A stretch of DNA of 32,579 nucleotides, from the NCBI GenBank assembly GCA_022793095.1, contig JAAWCD010000053.1:1-32579 (forward strand). The letters are read 5' to 3'. Positions within the stretch are counted from its first letter, which is position 1. Each line of letters opens with the position of its first letter. The notes below the pieces were generated by a model. The model searched no databases, was not told the DNA's origin, and worked only from the letters and a program-made list of their open reading frames with translations. Shown here piece by piece: positions 21,025 to 28,969 of this stretch. The stretch comes from Oscillospiraceae bacterium. Lineage in GTDB: Bacteria; Bacillota; Clostridia; Oscillospirales; Oscillospiraceae. Position numbers and translations under genes: made by a program.

Positions 21025-21945
21025 CTACCTAACGGTCTCTGAATGGTCCCGTTTTCTTGAGGCCGGCCGGAGGAAGGAGAATTTGGTCTCTGAGCACACC
21101 ACGGCCACAAAAATCAGGGCGAAGCCGGCCACCAGCCGGAATGTCACCGGGTCTCCGTAGAACAGAACAGAGAACAGCACGCCGAAGACCGATTCCAGCG
21201 ACAGGAGAACCGCCGCCGAGGCCGGGTCAGACCAGACCTGTCCCACGTTTTGGAAGAGCAGGGCCACGGTGGTGGCCATGACGCACAAGTAGGCCAGCGA
21301 GCCCAGCACTTCCGGGCTGGCCAGCGCCGTCACTGGGAAGGCACTTCCGGAGGCAAAGCCGCAGATCCAGGCGAAGAGTCCGGCGAAGGCGAACTGAAAC
21401 ACGGTCAGCAGATAGATATCCTTTTCCGGGGACACCTTAGCCACCGCGATAATATGCGCCGCGTAAAATACCGCGCAAAGCAGGGTGAGCCAGTCCCCCC
21501 AGGTGATGGAGAAATCGCTGGTCAGCGACACCAGTCCCACGCCAGTGATGCAAAGGACCGCTGCCAGGATGTTGAAGCGGTCCGGCCGCTGCTTCATCAC
21601 GGCCCAATTGAGGAAGGGCACAATGACACAGTACACGGCAGTCAGAAAGGCGTTTTTGGAGGGAGTGGTGCCCGCCAGTCCAAAGGTCTGGATCGAGTAG
21701 GCCAGGAACAAAAAGCCACCCATGACCGCTCCCCGCCACAGATAATCCAGGTGCATCTGACTCCGCCACTTTGGCAGGCAGAACAGCGCCAGCAAAGCGG
21801 CGCCGGCGGTGAAGCGAATCGCCAGCAGATAGAAGGTGGGAATGGCGTCCAGGGTGTTCTTCATCATGAAGAAGGAGGAGCCCCAGATCAGCGCCGCAGA
21901 GAGCAGCATAGGTTTGGAAAGCCTGTGCATCACAGATGGATTCAT
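21025..21945 (-). CDS. EamA/DMT superfamily transporter, 306 aa
   Basis: Ten-helix drug/metabolite transporter with two EamA repeats. The first starts LLSAALIWGSSFFMMKNTLD; the second starts GDWLTLLCAVFYAAHIIAVA. The helix-10 region LVAGFALIFVAVVC is typical. It exports or imports small metabolites; the substrate is unknown. Start ATG 21945 is preceded by CTGGAG at 9 bases; an earlier in-frame ATG at 21990 has no RBS. Its promoter at 22105-22133 gives a 5-prime leader of about 150 bases with a CCCCAGC/GCTGGG hairpin but no riboswitch class that I recognise. Confidence 0.88.
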   Translation of the reverse strand: MNPSVMHRLSKPMLLSAALIWGSSFFMMKNTLDAIPTFYLLAIRFTAGAALLALFCLPKWRSQMHLDYLWRGAVMGGFLFLAYSIQTFGLAGTTPSKNAFLTAVYCVIVPFLNWAVMKQRPDRFNILAAVLCITGVGLVSLTSDFSITWGDWLTLLCAVFYAAHIIAVAKVSPEKDIYLLTVFQFAFAGLFAWICGFASGSAFPVTALASPEVLGSLAYLCVMATTVALLFQNVGQVWSDPASAAVLLSLESVFGVLFSVLFYGDPVTFRLVAGFALIFVAVVCSETKFSFLRPASRKRDHSETVR

Positions 21946-22104
21946 GGGAATCAACTCCAGGTTACAAACTATTTGTGTGGATGTCAGCATAAAGCGGAAA
22001 CAGCTTGAGGTTACGTCTGTCTCCTATTCTTCGTTTCTATTCCGGCCCAGCCGCGGAGCTGGGGCGGTGTGGTTTGCGGGACTAACGCAACGCAAAACAG
22101 TAAT

Positions 22105-22133
22105 ATTATAGCAAAGAACGGGTTGAAATGCAA
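22105..22133 (-). promoter_or_regulatory. Sigma-A-type promoter of the DMT transporter gene
   Basis: Minus-strand TTGCAT (22133-22128) and perfect TATAAT (22110-22105) with 17 bases between. The region 21946-22298 otherwise holds a leader hairpin, a family D fragment near 22204-22250 and the next gene's terminator. Confidence 0.75.
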
Positions 22134-22256
22134 GTTTCATGCCATGGCTTCCCATCAAAAACTTTTTCAACGCTCTGCGGTTGGCTGCACGGAGGCGTCC
22201 GCTGATTCTCCCCGGCAGTTTTGTCAATTTCCCTTTATAAAAGGCGGAACGCACGC

Positions 22257-22286
22257 TAAAACGCACGCGCCAAAGGCGCGTGCGTT
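22257..22286 (-). terminator. Rho-independent terminator of the phosphoesterase gene
   Basis: ACGCACGCGCC and GGCGCGTGCGT pair perfectly around three bases (22261-22285). On the minus strand the stem is followed by TTTT. It lies just after the stop at 22299. Confidence 0.85.
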
Positions 22287-22298
22287 CCCTTTTCCAGA

Positions 22299-22790
22299 TT
22301 ACAGGTACTCTGGGGGCTCCAGCCCCACTGTCCCATGGTAGCAGCGGGGACCATCCTCCCCACCCAGCAGCACCACACCGTAGGAGGGCTTCCGAAAATC
22401 CCCGATACTGCCCGGATTCATCCAGGTGAGCGTCCCGTCAACACCCCCTGCCGCCTTATGCGTATGCCCGAACAGCAGCAAATCCGCCGCACGTTCATGC
22501 GCGGCCTGTATGGCTTCATGATACCCGCTCTTGACGCGCCGGGTGTGCCCGTGGCAGAGCATGACGCGGCAGTCCTCCACAGTCATCAGACGCTCCTGCA
22601 ACTCACCCGGCACAAAGTCGCAGTTTCCAGGCACCTGCTCCAGCGGAAGCCCCGGATAGGCATAGCCCAGCTCCCGTGCCTCCCGCCAGCCGTCCCCCAG
22701 GTGCAGAACCATGTCCGGCCGCTCTTTCTCCACAGCCGCCACCATATTGGCCAGATTTCCGTGAGAATCAGATAATATCAGCAATTTCAT
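22299..22790 (-). CDS. YfcE/MJ0936-type metallophosphoesterase, 163 aa
   Basis: Calcineurin-like phosphoesterase of the small YfcE/MJ0936 group, with a binuclear metal centre that cleaves phosphodiesters or phosphomonoesters. Metal motifs in order: ILSDSHGN (D8, H10), HLGDG, VPGNCD, LCHGHT and LFGHTHKA, all intact. MNPGSIGDFR near the end is the usual family closing motif. ATG 22790 has AAAGGAAAA upstream. In other Firmicutes this gene often follows rdgB/rph, which is not the case here. The in vivo substrate is unknown. Confidence 0.9.
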   Translation of the reverse strand: MKLLILSDSHGNLANMVAAVEKERPDMVLHLGDGWREARELGYAYPGLPLEQVPGNCDFVPGELQERLMTVEDCRVMLCHGHTRRVKSGYHEAIQAAHERAADLLLFGHTHKAAGGVDGTLTWMNPGSIGDFRKPSYGVVLLGGEDGPRCYHGTVGLEPPEYL

Positions 22791-22844
22791 GAAAGTTTTC
22801 CTTTCTGAACAGCCTTCCGCAGGCTTCATCTGAGCGAACGGGAA

Positions 22845-22872
22845 AGACGGCGTGACCGAAGCCACGCCGTCT
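22845..22872 (-). terminator. Hairpin after the SDR gene
   Basis: AGACGGCGTG (22845-22854) pairs with CACGCCGTCT (22863-22872). On the minus strand it is followed by CTTTCCC. It ends 25 bases beyond the SDR stop, and a family D fragment (CTCAGCTTGTTGAA) lies beside it. Confidence 0.65.
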
Positions 22873-22897
22873 CAGCTTGTTGAAAAAACAGAGGCAA

Positions 22898-23779
22898 TCA
22901 GGAGGTAGCCACCAGGCCGCCGTCAGGATAGATGGAGTTGGAGGTCACGAAGTCAGCCGCAGGAGAAGCCAGGTACAGCACGGTGCCAACGATATCGGAC
23001 TCATAGCCGATACGCATGGCAGGCTGAGAAGCGGCAATGTTGTTGCGGACCTTCTCATCAGGGGGCAGCAGGCCGACCATCATCGGGGTGTAGGTGATGG
23101 TGGGGCCGACCAGGTTGACCTGGATGTTGGGACGCAGGTCAGCAGCGAAAGCTTTGGTCAGCATCTCCACAGCGCCCTTGGTGGTGTTGTAGGGCACGTT
23201 GCCGTTACCGCCATTGGCCACGGCGCGGATGCCGCGGACGGAGCCGATGTTGATGATCTTGCCGTAGCCCTGGCAGGGAGTGGCCTTGCCGTGCTCAAAG
23301 GTGGAGGGATCAGCAGTCTGACCGTCCTCGACGTTATGCTCCTTCATCCAGTTGCCGAAGTACTTGCAGGTGAACATCACGGAGGTGATATTGGTATTCA
23401 GCATGCCGTTCCAAACATCAGTGTCGATCTCCCAGGACCACATCTTCTTGTTGAAGCCCTGAGAATTGACCAGGATGTCGCAGCCGCCCAGACCCTCTTC
23501 ACTGACGGTGAACGCCAGCATCTTCTTGACGGTCTCTTCGTCGCCGGCATCGCCCGCGAAATAGGTGACCTTGACGCCAGCAGCCGCGCCGGCCTCGATA
23601 TCCTTGCAGGCTTCCTTCAGAGCGTCCTCGCGGCGGGAGGAAATCAGCACGCTTACGCCGCGCTGGGCGAACGCCTTGGCGATCTCCTTGCCGAAGCCGC
23701 CCGCGCCGCCGACGATGACGGCCTTCTTACCACTGATGTCAAAAATATCGGCATAATTGCCATTGAATACCTTAGGCAT
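22898..23779 (-). CDS. Short-chain dehydrogenase/reductase, 293 aa
   Basis: Classical NAD(P)-dependent SDR. The nucleotide-binding GGAGGFG lies at residues 24-30, the family NxxG region is LVNSQGF near 104-109, and the catalytic residues are Ser180 (INIGS), Tyr197 and Lys201 (YNTTK). Between the Rossmann helix near 145 and strand 5 near 173 there is an insert of about 20 residues (HNVEDGQTADPSTFEHGKAT) that most SDRs lack. The ATG at 23779 has AAGGAG at good spacing. It follows a cupin gene across a family B repeat. Sugar acid or polyol dehydrogenases are possible; the substrate is not established. Confidence 0.87.
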   Translation of the reverse strand: MPKVFNGNYADIFDISGKKAVIVGGAGGFGKEIAKAFAQRGVSVLISSRREDALKEACKDIEAGAAAGVKVTYFAGDAGDEETVKKMLAFTVSEEGLGGCDILVNSQGFNKKMWSWEIDTDVWNGMLNTNITSVMFTCKYFGNWMKEHNVEDGQTADPSTFEHGKATPCQGYGKIINIGSVRGIRAVANGGNGNVPYNTTKGAVEMLTKAFAADLRPNIQVNLVGPTITYTPMMVGLLPPDEKVRNNIAASQPAMRIGYESDIVGTVLYLASPAADFVTSNSIYPDGGLVATS

Positions 23780-23811
23780 GTTGCATTACTCCTTAATATT
23801 ATGTTGTTCCT

Positions 23812-23924
23812 ACTTTTCTTGAAAGAAAAGCAGCAAAAGAACTTCAAACTGATTCTACCGGACCTCTACATCCGCCCACCGTTTTAAGTTCTTTTTGGTT
23901 CTTTTTCTTCCAGGAAAAAGAACC
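23812..23924 (-). repeat. Family B nested-palindrome element between cupin and SDR genes
   Basis: Read on the minus strand it starts with GGTTCTTTTTCCTGG and its complement arm (23924-23897), then AAAAAGAACTTAAAACGG, a return arm CAGTTTGAAGTTC, and ends CTTTTCTTTCAAGAAAAG at 23829-23812. Order and orientation relative to transcription equal those of 715-826 and 9370-9476. Confidence 0.75.
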
Positions 23925-23937
23925 AAAATCTGCATCC

Positions 23938-24309
23938 TTACGCCTGGGGAGCGGGAGGCAGCAGGCAGACCAGCATCTTGGTGACGGTGGTGCCGTTGTT
24001 GGTGACAGACTTGGGGCAGCCGGGGCAACAGTGGAAGGAGTCGCCCGCGTTCAAAACGGTCTCGCCGTCCTCGGTCTTCAGTGTCATCTGGCCCTCCAGG
24101 ATGTAGTAGATGGACTCCAGCGCGTTGGCGCCGTAATCGCAGCCGCCGCCGGGCACGAAGTAGGTGATGCCCTGAACCATCTTGCCGCCGTCCACGTCGG
24201 CAGGATCGTGCAGCCGGGTGGGAACGCACTCATTGTGACCGGGAGCAGTGTAGGTGTAGATGGTGGAGCCCTCCACGCCCTTCGCTCTCTGAATCTTGTA
24301 CTGAGCCAT
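23938..24309 (-). CDS. Small cupin-domain protein, 123 aa
   Basis: Single cupin-2-type beta barrel. The core reads ESIYYILEGQMTLKTEDGET near residues 65-84 (cupin motif 1, with the G-x-M-x-x-x-x-x-G-E turn), then NAGDSFHCCPGCPKSVTNNG (motif 2). The metal-binding His of motif 2 is present in a Cys-rich context, while the usual two His of motif 1 are not obvious, so metal binding is uncertain. Start ATG 24309 has AAAGGAAG upstream. It lies upstream of an SDR gene in the same transcription unit, so a joint catabolic role is likely. Function unknown. Confidence 0.78.
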   Translation of the reverse strand: MAQYKIQRAKGVEGSTIYTYTAPGHNECVPTRLHDPADVDGGKMVQGITYFVPGGGCDYGANALESIYYILEGQMTLKTEDGETVLNAGDSFHCCPGCPKSVTNNGTTVTKMLVCLLPPAPQA

Positions 24310-24402
24310 GATAAAAACTTCCTTTCCCAAAAGAATTTCTGCAAGGCTTTGTCATCCGGCGGACAGGCCGGAACCAGCCGCCGGTGTTGCTTACCTTTAT
24401 TT

Positions 24403-24431
24403 AGTTTAGCACACTATTCCACAAAGTTCAA
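24403..24431 (-). promoter_or_regulatory. Sigma-A-type promoter of the cupin-SDR unit
   Basis: Minus-strand TTGAAC (24431-24426) and TAAACT (24408-24403) with 17 bases between; about 95 bases upstream of the cupin ATG. Confidence 0.6.
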
Positions 24432-24570
24432 GAGATAAACGGATGGAACCTACCCGGATAGTACGAAATTTTTCGTTGTGTAGATGTAAATTTTAGCACC
24501 CGCTTTTTGTGCAAAACAGACAAATCAGGCCAAACTTTCTGGACTTCCTGAGCGCCGCCGCGCCGGACGC

Positions 24571-25506
24571 TCAATATTCGTAGATGCCGCCGCCGATGAA
24601 CTCCCGGATCAGAGAGTCCCCGGCCACCAGCTCGGGCGCAATGGGCGCGAACTGGTGGAAGGCGTCAACCAGGTCCAGCAGCTCCTTCCGGCGGGGATTT
24701 TCGTCGGGAATGGCCTCAAAAAGCGGCGAGGCGTAATGCCGCATGACGGACACCTCGTAAGGGATGGAGGAGTCGAACTTGATGTGAGCCTTATTCTTGA
24801 AGGGAGAGATATAGAGCTTCTCCCCCCGCCGGACGTTGGCCCACATGTCCATGGTCATTTCCACGCTGGAGCCCCGGAAGTTGTAGTCCCGAACGGCCCG
24901 GCGGCTCAGCCGCATCCAAGTCCCCTTAAACCGGAGCTTGTCGCCGTCCATCACGTTGGAGCGGGCGGACAAATAGAATCGGACCGCTTCCGGGTGGCGG
25001 CTGGTCAGATCGTCGTTGAGGGCGTGGATTCCCTCAAAGATGGCGATTTCACTCTTGCCCAGCTGGAGGCGGGTTCCCCGGCTGGTGTCCCGCATCTGGC
25101 GGGCGAATTCAAACCGGGGTACGATGACCTCTTCTCCCCGGCTGAGCTGGGTGAAGTGCTGGCTGAGCAGGTCCATGTCCAGGCAGCGGGGGGACTCGTA
25201 ATCAATGGCGCCATCCGGAGTTCGGGGCGCGGTCTTGGGATTGATGGTCACAAAGTAGTTGTCCAATGAAATGGTGTGGGAGTGAGCGCCCCGGCGCTCC
25301 AGCTCCTCCTCGATTTTCATGGCAGTGGTGGTCTTGCCCGATCCGGAGGGGCCAGACAGCAGAACGATGGGGCTTTCCTTCCGGCGGCTCAGGATATAAT
25401 CGGCGGCCTGGGCGATTTTTTTCTGGAACTTCGCGTCACATTCCTCCAGAAAACCTTTGACGTCAGTTTCAATGCAGTGGTTGATCTCGTTGATCTGATA
25501 CGGCAT
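24571..25506 (-). CDS. Uridine-kinase-like nucleoside kinase, 311 aa
   Basis: P-loop kinase of the uridine kinase/phosphoribulokinase family. The Walker A motif is SGPSGSGKTT at residues about 51-60, followed by TISLDNYFV (the substrate-binding Asp region) and EGIHALNDDL. Many Clostridia carry a longer, about 550-residue protein in which a TGS/threonyl-tRNA-synthetase-like domain precedes such a kinase; here only the kinase half is present. The ATG at 25506 has GGAGG 7 bases upstream. It appears monocistronic. Substrate specificity is not certain. Confidence 0.83.
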   Translation of the reverse strand: MPYQINEINHCIETDVKGFLEECDAKFQKKIAQAADYILSRRKESPIVLLSGPSGSGKTTTAMKIEEELERRGAHSHTISLDNYFVTINPKTAPRTPDGAIDYESPRCLDMDLLSQHFTQLSRGEEVIVPRFEFARQMRDTSRGTRLQLGKSEIAIFEGIHALNDDLTSRHPEAVRFYLSARSNVMDGDKLRFKGTWMRLSRRAVRDYNFRGSSVEMTMDMWANVRRGEKLYISPFKNKAHIKFDSSIPYEVSVMRHYASPLFEAIPDENPRRKELLDLVDAFHQFAPIAPELVAGDSLIREFIGGGIYEY

Positions 25507-25532
25507 AAGGAGCCTCCTCCCATGTGATGATA

Positions 25533-25538
25533 ATTATA
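25533..25538 (-). promoter_or_regulatory. Extended -10 promoter of the nucleoside kinase gene
   Basis: Minus-strand TGGTATAAT is a perfect extended -10. A perfect TTGACA lies upstream but 22 bases away, too far for a normal -35, so the extended -10 is the better explanation. Confidence 0.55.
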
Positions 25539-25691
25539 CCATAATCCATCCCAAAGCCGCTGTCAAGGAAAACCAGCCAAAACGGGAGTGCATTTCTCTG
25601 GTTTCTCTTGCCGGGGCGGCGGAAGTCGTGGGCGTGGTGGGCACAGGTGCGCCGGAGACTGCCAGCTTGCCCCATCCCTTGCCGTTTATGC

Positions 25692-25960
25692 TTACATGTC
25701 CTTTTCTGTCTCAGAAGGGGAAGCCGTGCCGTATATGAAGGGCGTAATTTCATTGCCTTCGGCGTCCACAAAAGCCCGTTTGTCCTCAAAGCTCATCTCA
25801 GGCGCCGCACCGCCGGAGAAAGGCCCAATCGCGGCGTATTTACAAGGCACGTCTGTTCTTCCGGCTTTCTATCACCAGCTTCCTGAACTATGGCGTATAT
25901 CGTTTGTTCGGTATCCCCTTTGGCATAATATAGCACCCCATTCGTTAGATCGTATACCAT
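25692..25960 (-). pseudogene. Frameshifted small gene remnant
   Basis: Two frames look coding and join after a single shift near 25845. The first gives MVYDLTNGVLYYAKGDTEQT followed by IYAIVQEAGDRKPEEQ. The second gives AAIGPFSGGAAPEMSFEDKR, then AFVDAEGNEITPFIYGTA and a stop after ETEKDM. There is no RBS, and the first codons lie inside the palindrome at 25933-25982. I do not recognise the parent family. The rest of 25540-25930 shows nothing else. Confidence 0.35.
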
Positions 25961-25982
25961 ACTTGTCTAACAAATGGGGTGC
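25933..25982 (-). terminator. Long hairpin after the amylosucrase-family gene
   Basis: GCACCCCATT then GTTAGA pair with TCTAAC and AATGGGGTGC with one mismatch, giving about 16 pairs. It lies 36 bases beyond the stop codon at 26018 on the minus strand. T-richness is weak, so it may act as a terminator or stabiliser. Confidence 0.55.
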
Positions 25983-26017
25983 AGTTCACTTCAGGCAGGG
26001 CCGTGTTCTTTGCTGCA

Positions 26018-27844
26018 TTACTGGCGCAGGCAGAGGCAGTATTGATAGGGCTCCATCAGCATGCGCTCGCAGGTCCGGCCTTCTCCGGAAATCAGGTCGG
26101 TAAAGTCTCCCTCCATCGCGTCCAGGGAGACCATCTGATGGCTGCCGGAGAAGTTGAAGAGGCAGACCAGCGTTTCCTTTTCCGTCCGGCGCACCAGGGC
26201 CAGCACATGGAAATTGTGGGTGTCCCAGGTGGAGACGGACGCCTGGGGCCCAAAACAGGGCTGTGTCAGCCGGAGATGCTCCAGCTGCCGCAGTCCGTCC
26301 CAGATCTGCCGCTGAACCGTGCCCTCCTGAGTCCGCAGGGCGGCGTTCTTCCACTGGAAGGGGGTCCGGTGCAGGTTCCGGCTGTCCTCCCGCAGAACCG
26401 GGTCGTTGTGGTAGCCGTAGCCGTTGAGCTGGCCGATTTCGTCGCCGCTGGACAGCATGGGGAAGCCGCCCATGCACATCATGGCTCCGTGCATCATCAG
26501 GTCCCGCTGAATCCCCATAGACACCTGACACGCATCCTCCTCATAGAGGCCCTTTTCAATGCCGCAGAGGCTGGCGGTGGTGCCGCAGGTCCGGGCGTCC
26601 TGGGTGTAGGGGTTGTAATTGTACCGCTCCCCGCGGGCAAAGCTGCCGGGAAAGCTGCCCTCGTAGAACTCATAGAGATACTTTTTGTGGGCCAGAGGGT
26701 CCATGCCGATGGACTGGCCGTAGGCCTCGTTGAGGCCCCACCCGATGTCGTCGTGACAGCGCAGGTAGTTGACAAAGCAGCAGTGTCCAGGCAGGGAATG
26801 AAGGTCGTCCAGCTGCTGCTTGAGCTGCCGGATATCGGTGGAGGCCAGCGCGCTCCACTGGGTGGCCATGGTGGAAGCGTTGTAGAGGAGGTGGCACTCC
26901 GGCTTCTCCGCCGTGCCGAAGTAGGGGGCCAGCTCCCAGGGCGCCATGACCACCTCCCCCTTCAGGATGACGCCGGGGCAGACAATTTCTGTGATAAGGC
27001 GGATCATCCGCATGATGGTGTGAACCTGGGGCAGATTGCGGCAGCTGGTCCCGATCTCCTTCCAGAGGTAGGGCACCGCGTCGATACGGAGCACCTCCAC
27101 ACCCAGATTGGCCAACCTGAGCATGCTTGCCGTCATCTCATTGAAGACCACCGGGTTGCGGTAGTTCAAATCCCACTGATAAGGGTGGAAGGAGGAACAG
27201 ACGTACTTCCCCATCTGCTCCTGGTAAATAAAGCTGCCCGGAGCGGTCTCCGGAAACACGTCGGGGATGGTCCGCTCCATTTCCCGGGGAATGTCCGGGG
27301 TGTCAAAGCAGATGTACCGGCTGGTATACTCCCCCTCCCCCGCTTTGGCACGCATGGCCCATTCATGGGTGTCGGCGGTGTGGTTGATGACGAAATCCAG
27401 GCATAGGCTCATATTCCGCGCCCGCATAGCGGCGGTGAGGCGGCTCAGGTCCTCATTGGTGCCCAGGGCGGGGTCCACCTGGTTGAAGTCCTCCACCGCA
27501 TATCCCCCGTCGTTGTCCGGGTGAGGCATCTTCAGCAGGGGCATCAGATGCAGATAGGTAATGCCCTGCTCCTGGAGGTAGTCCAGCCGGTTTTCCAACC
27601 CCCGCAGGTTTCCGGCGAAGAGCTGAGTGTACATGGTGACCCCCAGCATGCCGCCGGACCGGAACCAATCCGGATGGCGCTCCCGGCGCTCGTCCAGACG
27701 GCGGAGGGATGTACTCCGCTCCTCATAGAGGTCCGCCATGGACGCCTCCAGCTCATTGAGCCGGTCACGGTTGTTATAGAGCTCCATGTAAAGCCATTCC
27801 AGCTCGTCCTTCCGCTGGGCCAGGCGGCGTTCAAACTCGTTCAC
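26018..27844 (-). CDS. GH13 amylosucrase-family sucrose-active enzyme, 608 aa
   Basis: Glycoside hydrolase family 13, amylosucrase subfamily: cleaves sucrose, releasing fructose and either transferring glucose to a glucan or hydrolysing it. By alignment from memory with the Neisseria amylosucrase, the catalytic nucleophile is Asp255 (RIDAVPYLWKE), the acid/base is Glu297 (LKGEV) and the transition-state stabiliser is Asp365 (CHDDIGW). The surrounding IGTSCRNLPQVHTIMRM and FVNYLRCHDDIGWG blocks are the strongest subfamily marks. The helical N-domain (residues 1-60) and C-terminal beta domain are present. Start GTG 27844 overlaps the kinase stop as GTGA, with AAAGGAGG upstream, so translation is coupled. 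Glucan synthesis versus hydrolysis cannot be told from sequence. Confidence 0.9.
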   Translation of the reverse strand: MNEFERRLAQRKDELEWLYMELYNNRDRLNELEASMADLYEERSTSLRRLDERRERHPDWFRSGGMLGVTMYTQLFAGNLRGLENRLDYLQEQGITYLHLMPLLKMPHPDNDGGYAVEDFNQVDPALGTNEDLSRLTAAMRARNMSLCLDFVINHTADTHEWAMRAKAGEGEYTSRYICFDTPDIPREMERTIPDVFPETAPGSFIYQEQMGKYVCSSFHPYQWDLNYRNPVVFNEMTASMLRLANLGVEVLRIDAVPYLWKEIGTSCRNLPQVHTIMRMIRLITEIVCPGVILKGEVVMAPWELAPYFGTAEKPECHLLYNASTMATQWSALASTDIRQLKQQLDDLHSLPGHCCFVNYLRCHDDIGWGLNEAYGQSIGMDPLAHKKYLYEFYEGSFPGSFARGERYNYNPYTQDARTCGTTASLCGIEKGLYEEDACQVSMGIQRDLMMHGAMMCMGGFPMLSSGDEIGQLNGYGYHNDPVLREDSRNLHRTPFQWKNAALRTQEGTVQRQIWDGLRQLEHLRLTQPCFGPQASVSTWDTHNFHVLALVRRTEKETLVCLFNFSGSHQMVSLDAMEGDFTDLISGEGRTCERMLMEPYQYCLCLRQ

Positions 27845-28815
27845 AGCGCTTCCGCCTCCTTTGGGCCCTCTGCGGCCAGGGCTTCCACCTCTTCCAGGGT
27901 GGGCATACTACGCAGGGCGCCCTTCCGGGTTGTGACCAGCCCTGCCGCAGCATTGGCAAAGCGGAGCATTTCCATCAGCTTTTCCTGGTCCAGCGCCTCC
28001 AGGCCGTACTTCAGCACAAAGTGAAGGCAGCAGCCGCAGAAGGTGTCCCCCGCTCCGGTGGTATCAATGGCCTTCACCTGGGTGTAAGCGGGGCAGAAAA
28101 CGTAGTGGTTTTGCCACAGGGCAATGCTGCCGCCCCGGCCTCGGGTGACCAGCATCAGCTTAATGTTGGGGTACTTCTGCCGGAGCTGGGCCGCGCCCTC
28201 AGACCAGCCCTCGCAGCCGGTGAGGAAGGCCAGCTCCTCCTCCGCGATTTTCAGCACGTTGCACACGGAGCAGCCCCACAGCATCTGTTCTCTGGCCTCA
28301 TCCAGGTCTCCCCAAAGGGATTCCCGCAGGTTGGGGTCAAAGCTGATGATCGCTCCGGCCCCCTGGGCCCGCCGCACGGCGGTGATGGTGGCGGAAAGGG
28401 CGGGATTTCCGGTGAGAGACAGGGAACCGAAGTGGAAAATCCGGGTCGTTTCCAGCTCCTTTTTGGGCAGCTCCTCCGGCCGCAGCATCACGTCCGCGCC
28501 GGGGCCGCGGTAAAAGCTGAATTCCCGGTCTCCGTCCGGCGCGTTCTGGACGAAGGCCAGCGTGGTTGGAACAACCGGGTCCTTGACCAGCCCCACGCTG
28601 GAGATGCCGGCCTCCTCAATGGCGTCTTTGAGCATGCGGCCAAACATGTCGTCCCCCACCTTGCCGGAAAAGGCGGTGGACCGGCCCAGCCGGGCCAGCA
28701 TGGCCAGCACATTGCAGGGCGCTCCGCCGGGGTTTGCCTCAAACAGAGGATTTCCCTCGGACTCCCGCCTAGTAAAGTCAATTAAAAGCTCACCCAATGC
28801 GATGACATCATACAT
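27841..28815 (-). CDS. PfkB-family fructokinase, 324 aa
   Basis: Ribokinase/PfkB-family sugar kinase, most like fructokinases of sucrose operons; phosphorylates fructose with ATP in the cytosol. The N-terminal GELLIDF and NPGGAPCNVLAMLARLG substrate-binding region (residues 29-45) and the C-terminal signature DTTGAGDTFCG (251-261) are intact, with Asp257 the catalytic base. ATG 28815 has TGAGGA upstream. Its stop overlaps the start of the GH13 gene by 4 bases, which fits a job of trapping the fructose that enzyme releases. Divergent from the AraC regulator. Confidence 0.9.
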   Translation of the reverse strand: MYDVIALGELLIDFTRRESEGNPLFEANPGGAPCNVLAMLARLGRSTAFSGKVGDDMFGRMLKDAIEEAGISSVGLVKDPVVPTTLAFVQNAPDGDREFSFYRGPGADVMLRPEELPKKELETTRIFHFGSLSLTGNPALSATITAVRRAQGAGAIISFDPNLRESLWGDLDEAREQMLWGCSVCNVLKIAEEELAFLTGCEGWSEGAAQLRQKYPNIKLMLVTRGRGGSIALWQNHYVFCPAYTQVKAIDTTGAGDTFCGCCLHFVLKYGLEALDQEKLMEMLRFANAAAGLVTTRKGALRSMPTLEEVEALAAEGPKEAEAL

Positions 28816-28862
28816 TTTGAAATATCCTCATTTCATGGTTGGTTTTGGGAGCAGTTTATGAT

Positions 28863-28874
28863 ATGATATATCAT
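28863..28874. promoter_or_regulatory. Palindromic operator candidate in the divergent promoter region
   Basis: ATGATATATCAT is a perfect 12-base palindrome, embedded in a longer TATGATATGATATATCAT stretch. It lies between the start sites of the kinase-GH13 operon and the AraC gene and overlaps possible -10 hexamers (TATCAT on the minus strand after a TTGTCC). The assignment to a specific regulator is inference. Confidence 0.4.
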
Positions 28875-28924
28875 CCCGTTTTAGGACAAGGATGAGGACC
28901 GGCCCGATGAAGGGTCAAGCCGGC

Positions 28925-28948
28925 CCTGGCGGAGGAGCCTCCGCCAGG
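28925..28948 (+). other. 11-bp leader hairpin before the AraC gene
   Basis: CCTGGCGGAGG pairs perfectly with CCTCCGCCAGG around AG. It lies 22 bases before the chosen GTG start. Such structure argues that this stretch is leader rather than coding and supports the downstream start. Confidence 0.5.
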
Positions 28949-28969
28949 ATAAGAGAGGACGTGTTTGAT

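Noticed and set aside
21946..22104. Possible riboswitch in the 150-base leader of the DMT transporter
   Set aside because: One GC hairpin is visible but no conserved core of a class I know, and no terminator or RBS-sequestering alternative.
25979..27406. Long plus-strand frame opposite the amylosucrase-family gene
   Set aside because: Same shadow effect; the minus frame holds intact catalytic residues.
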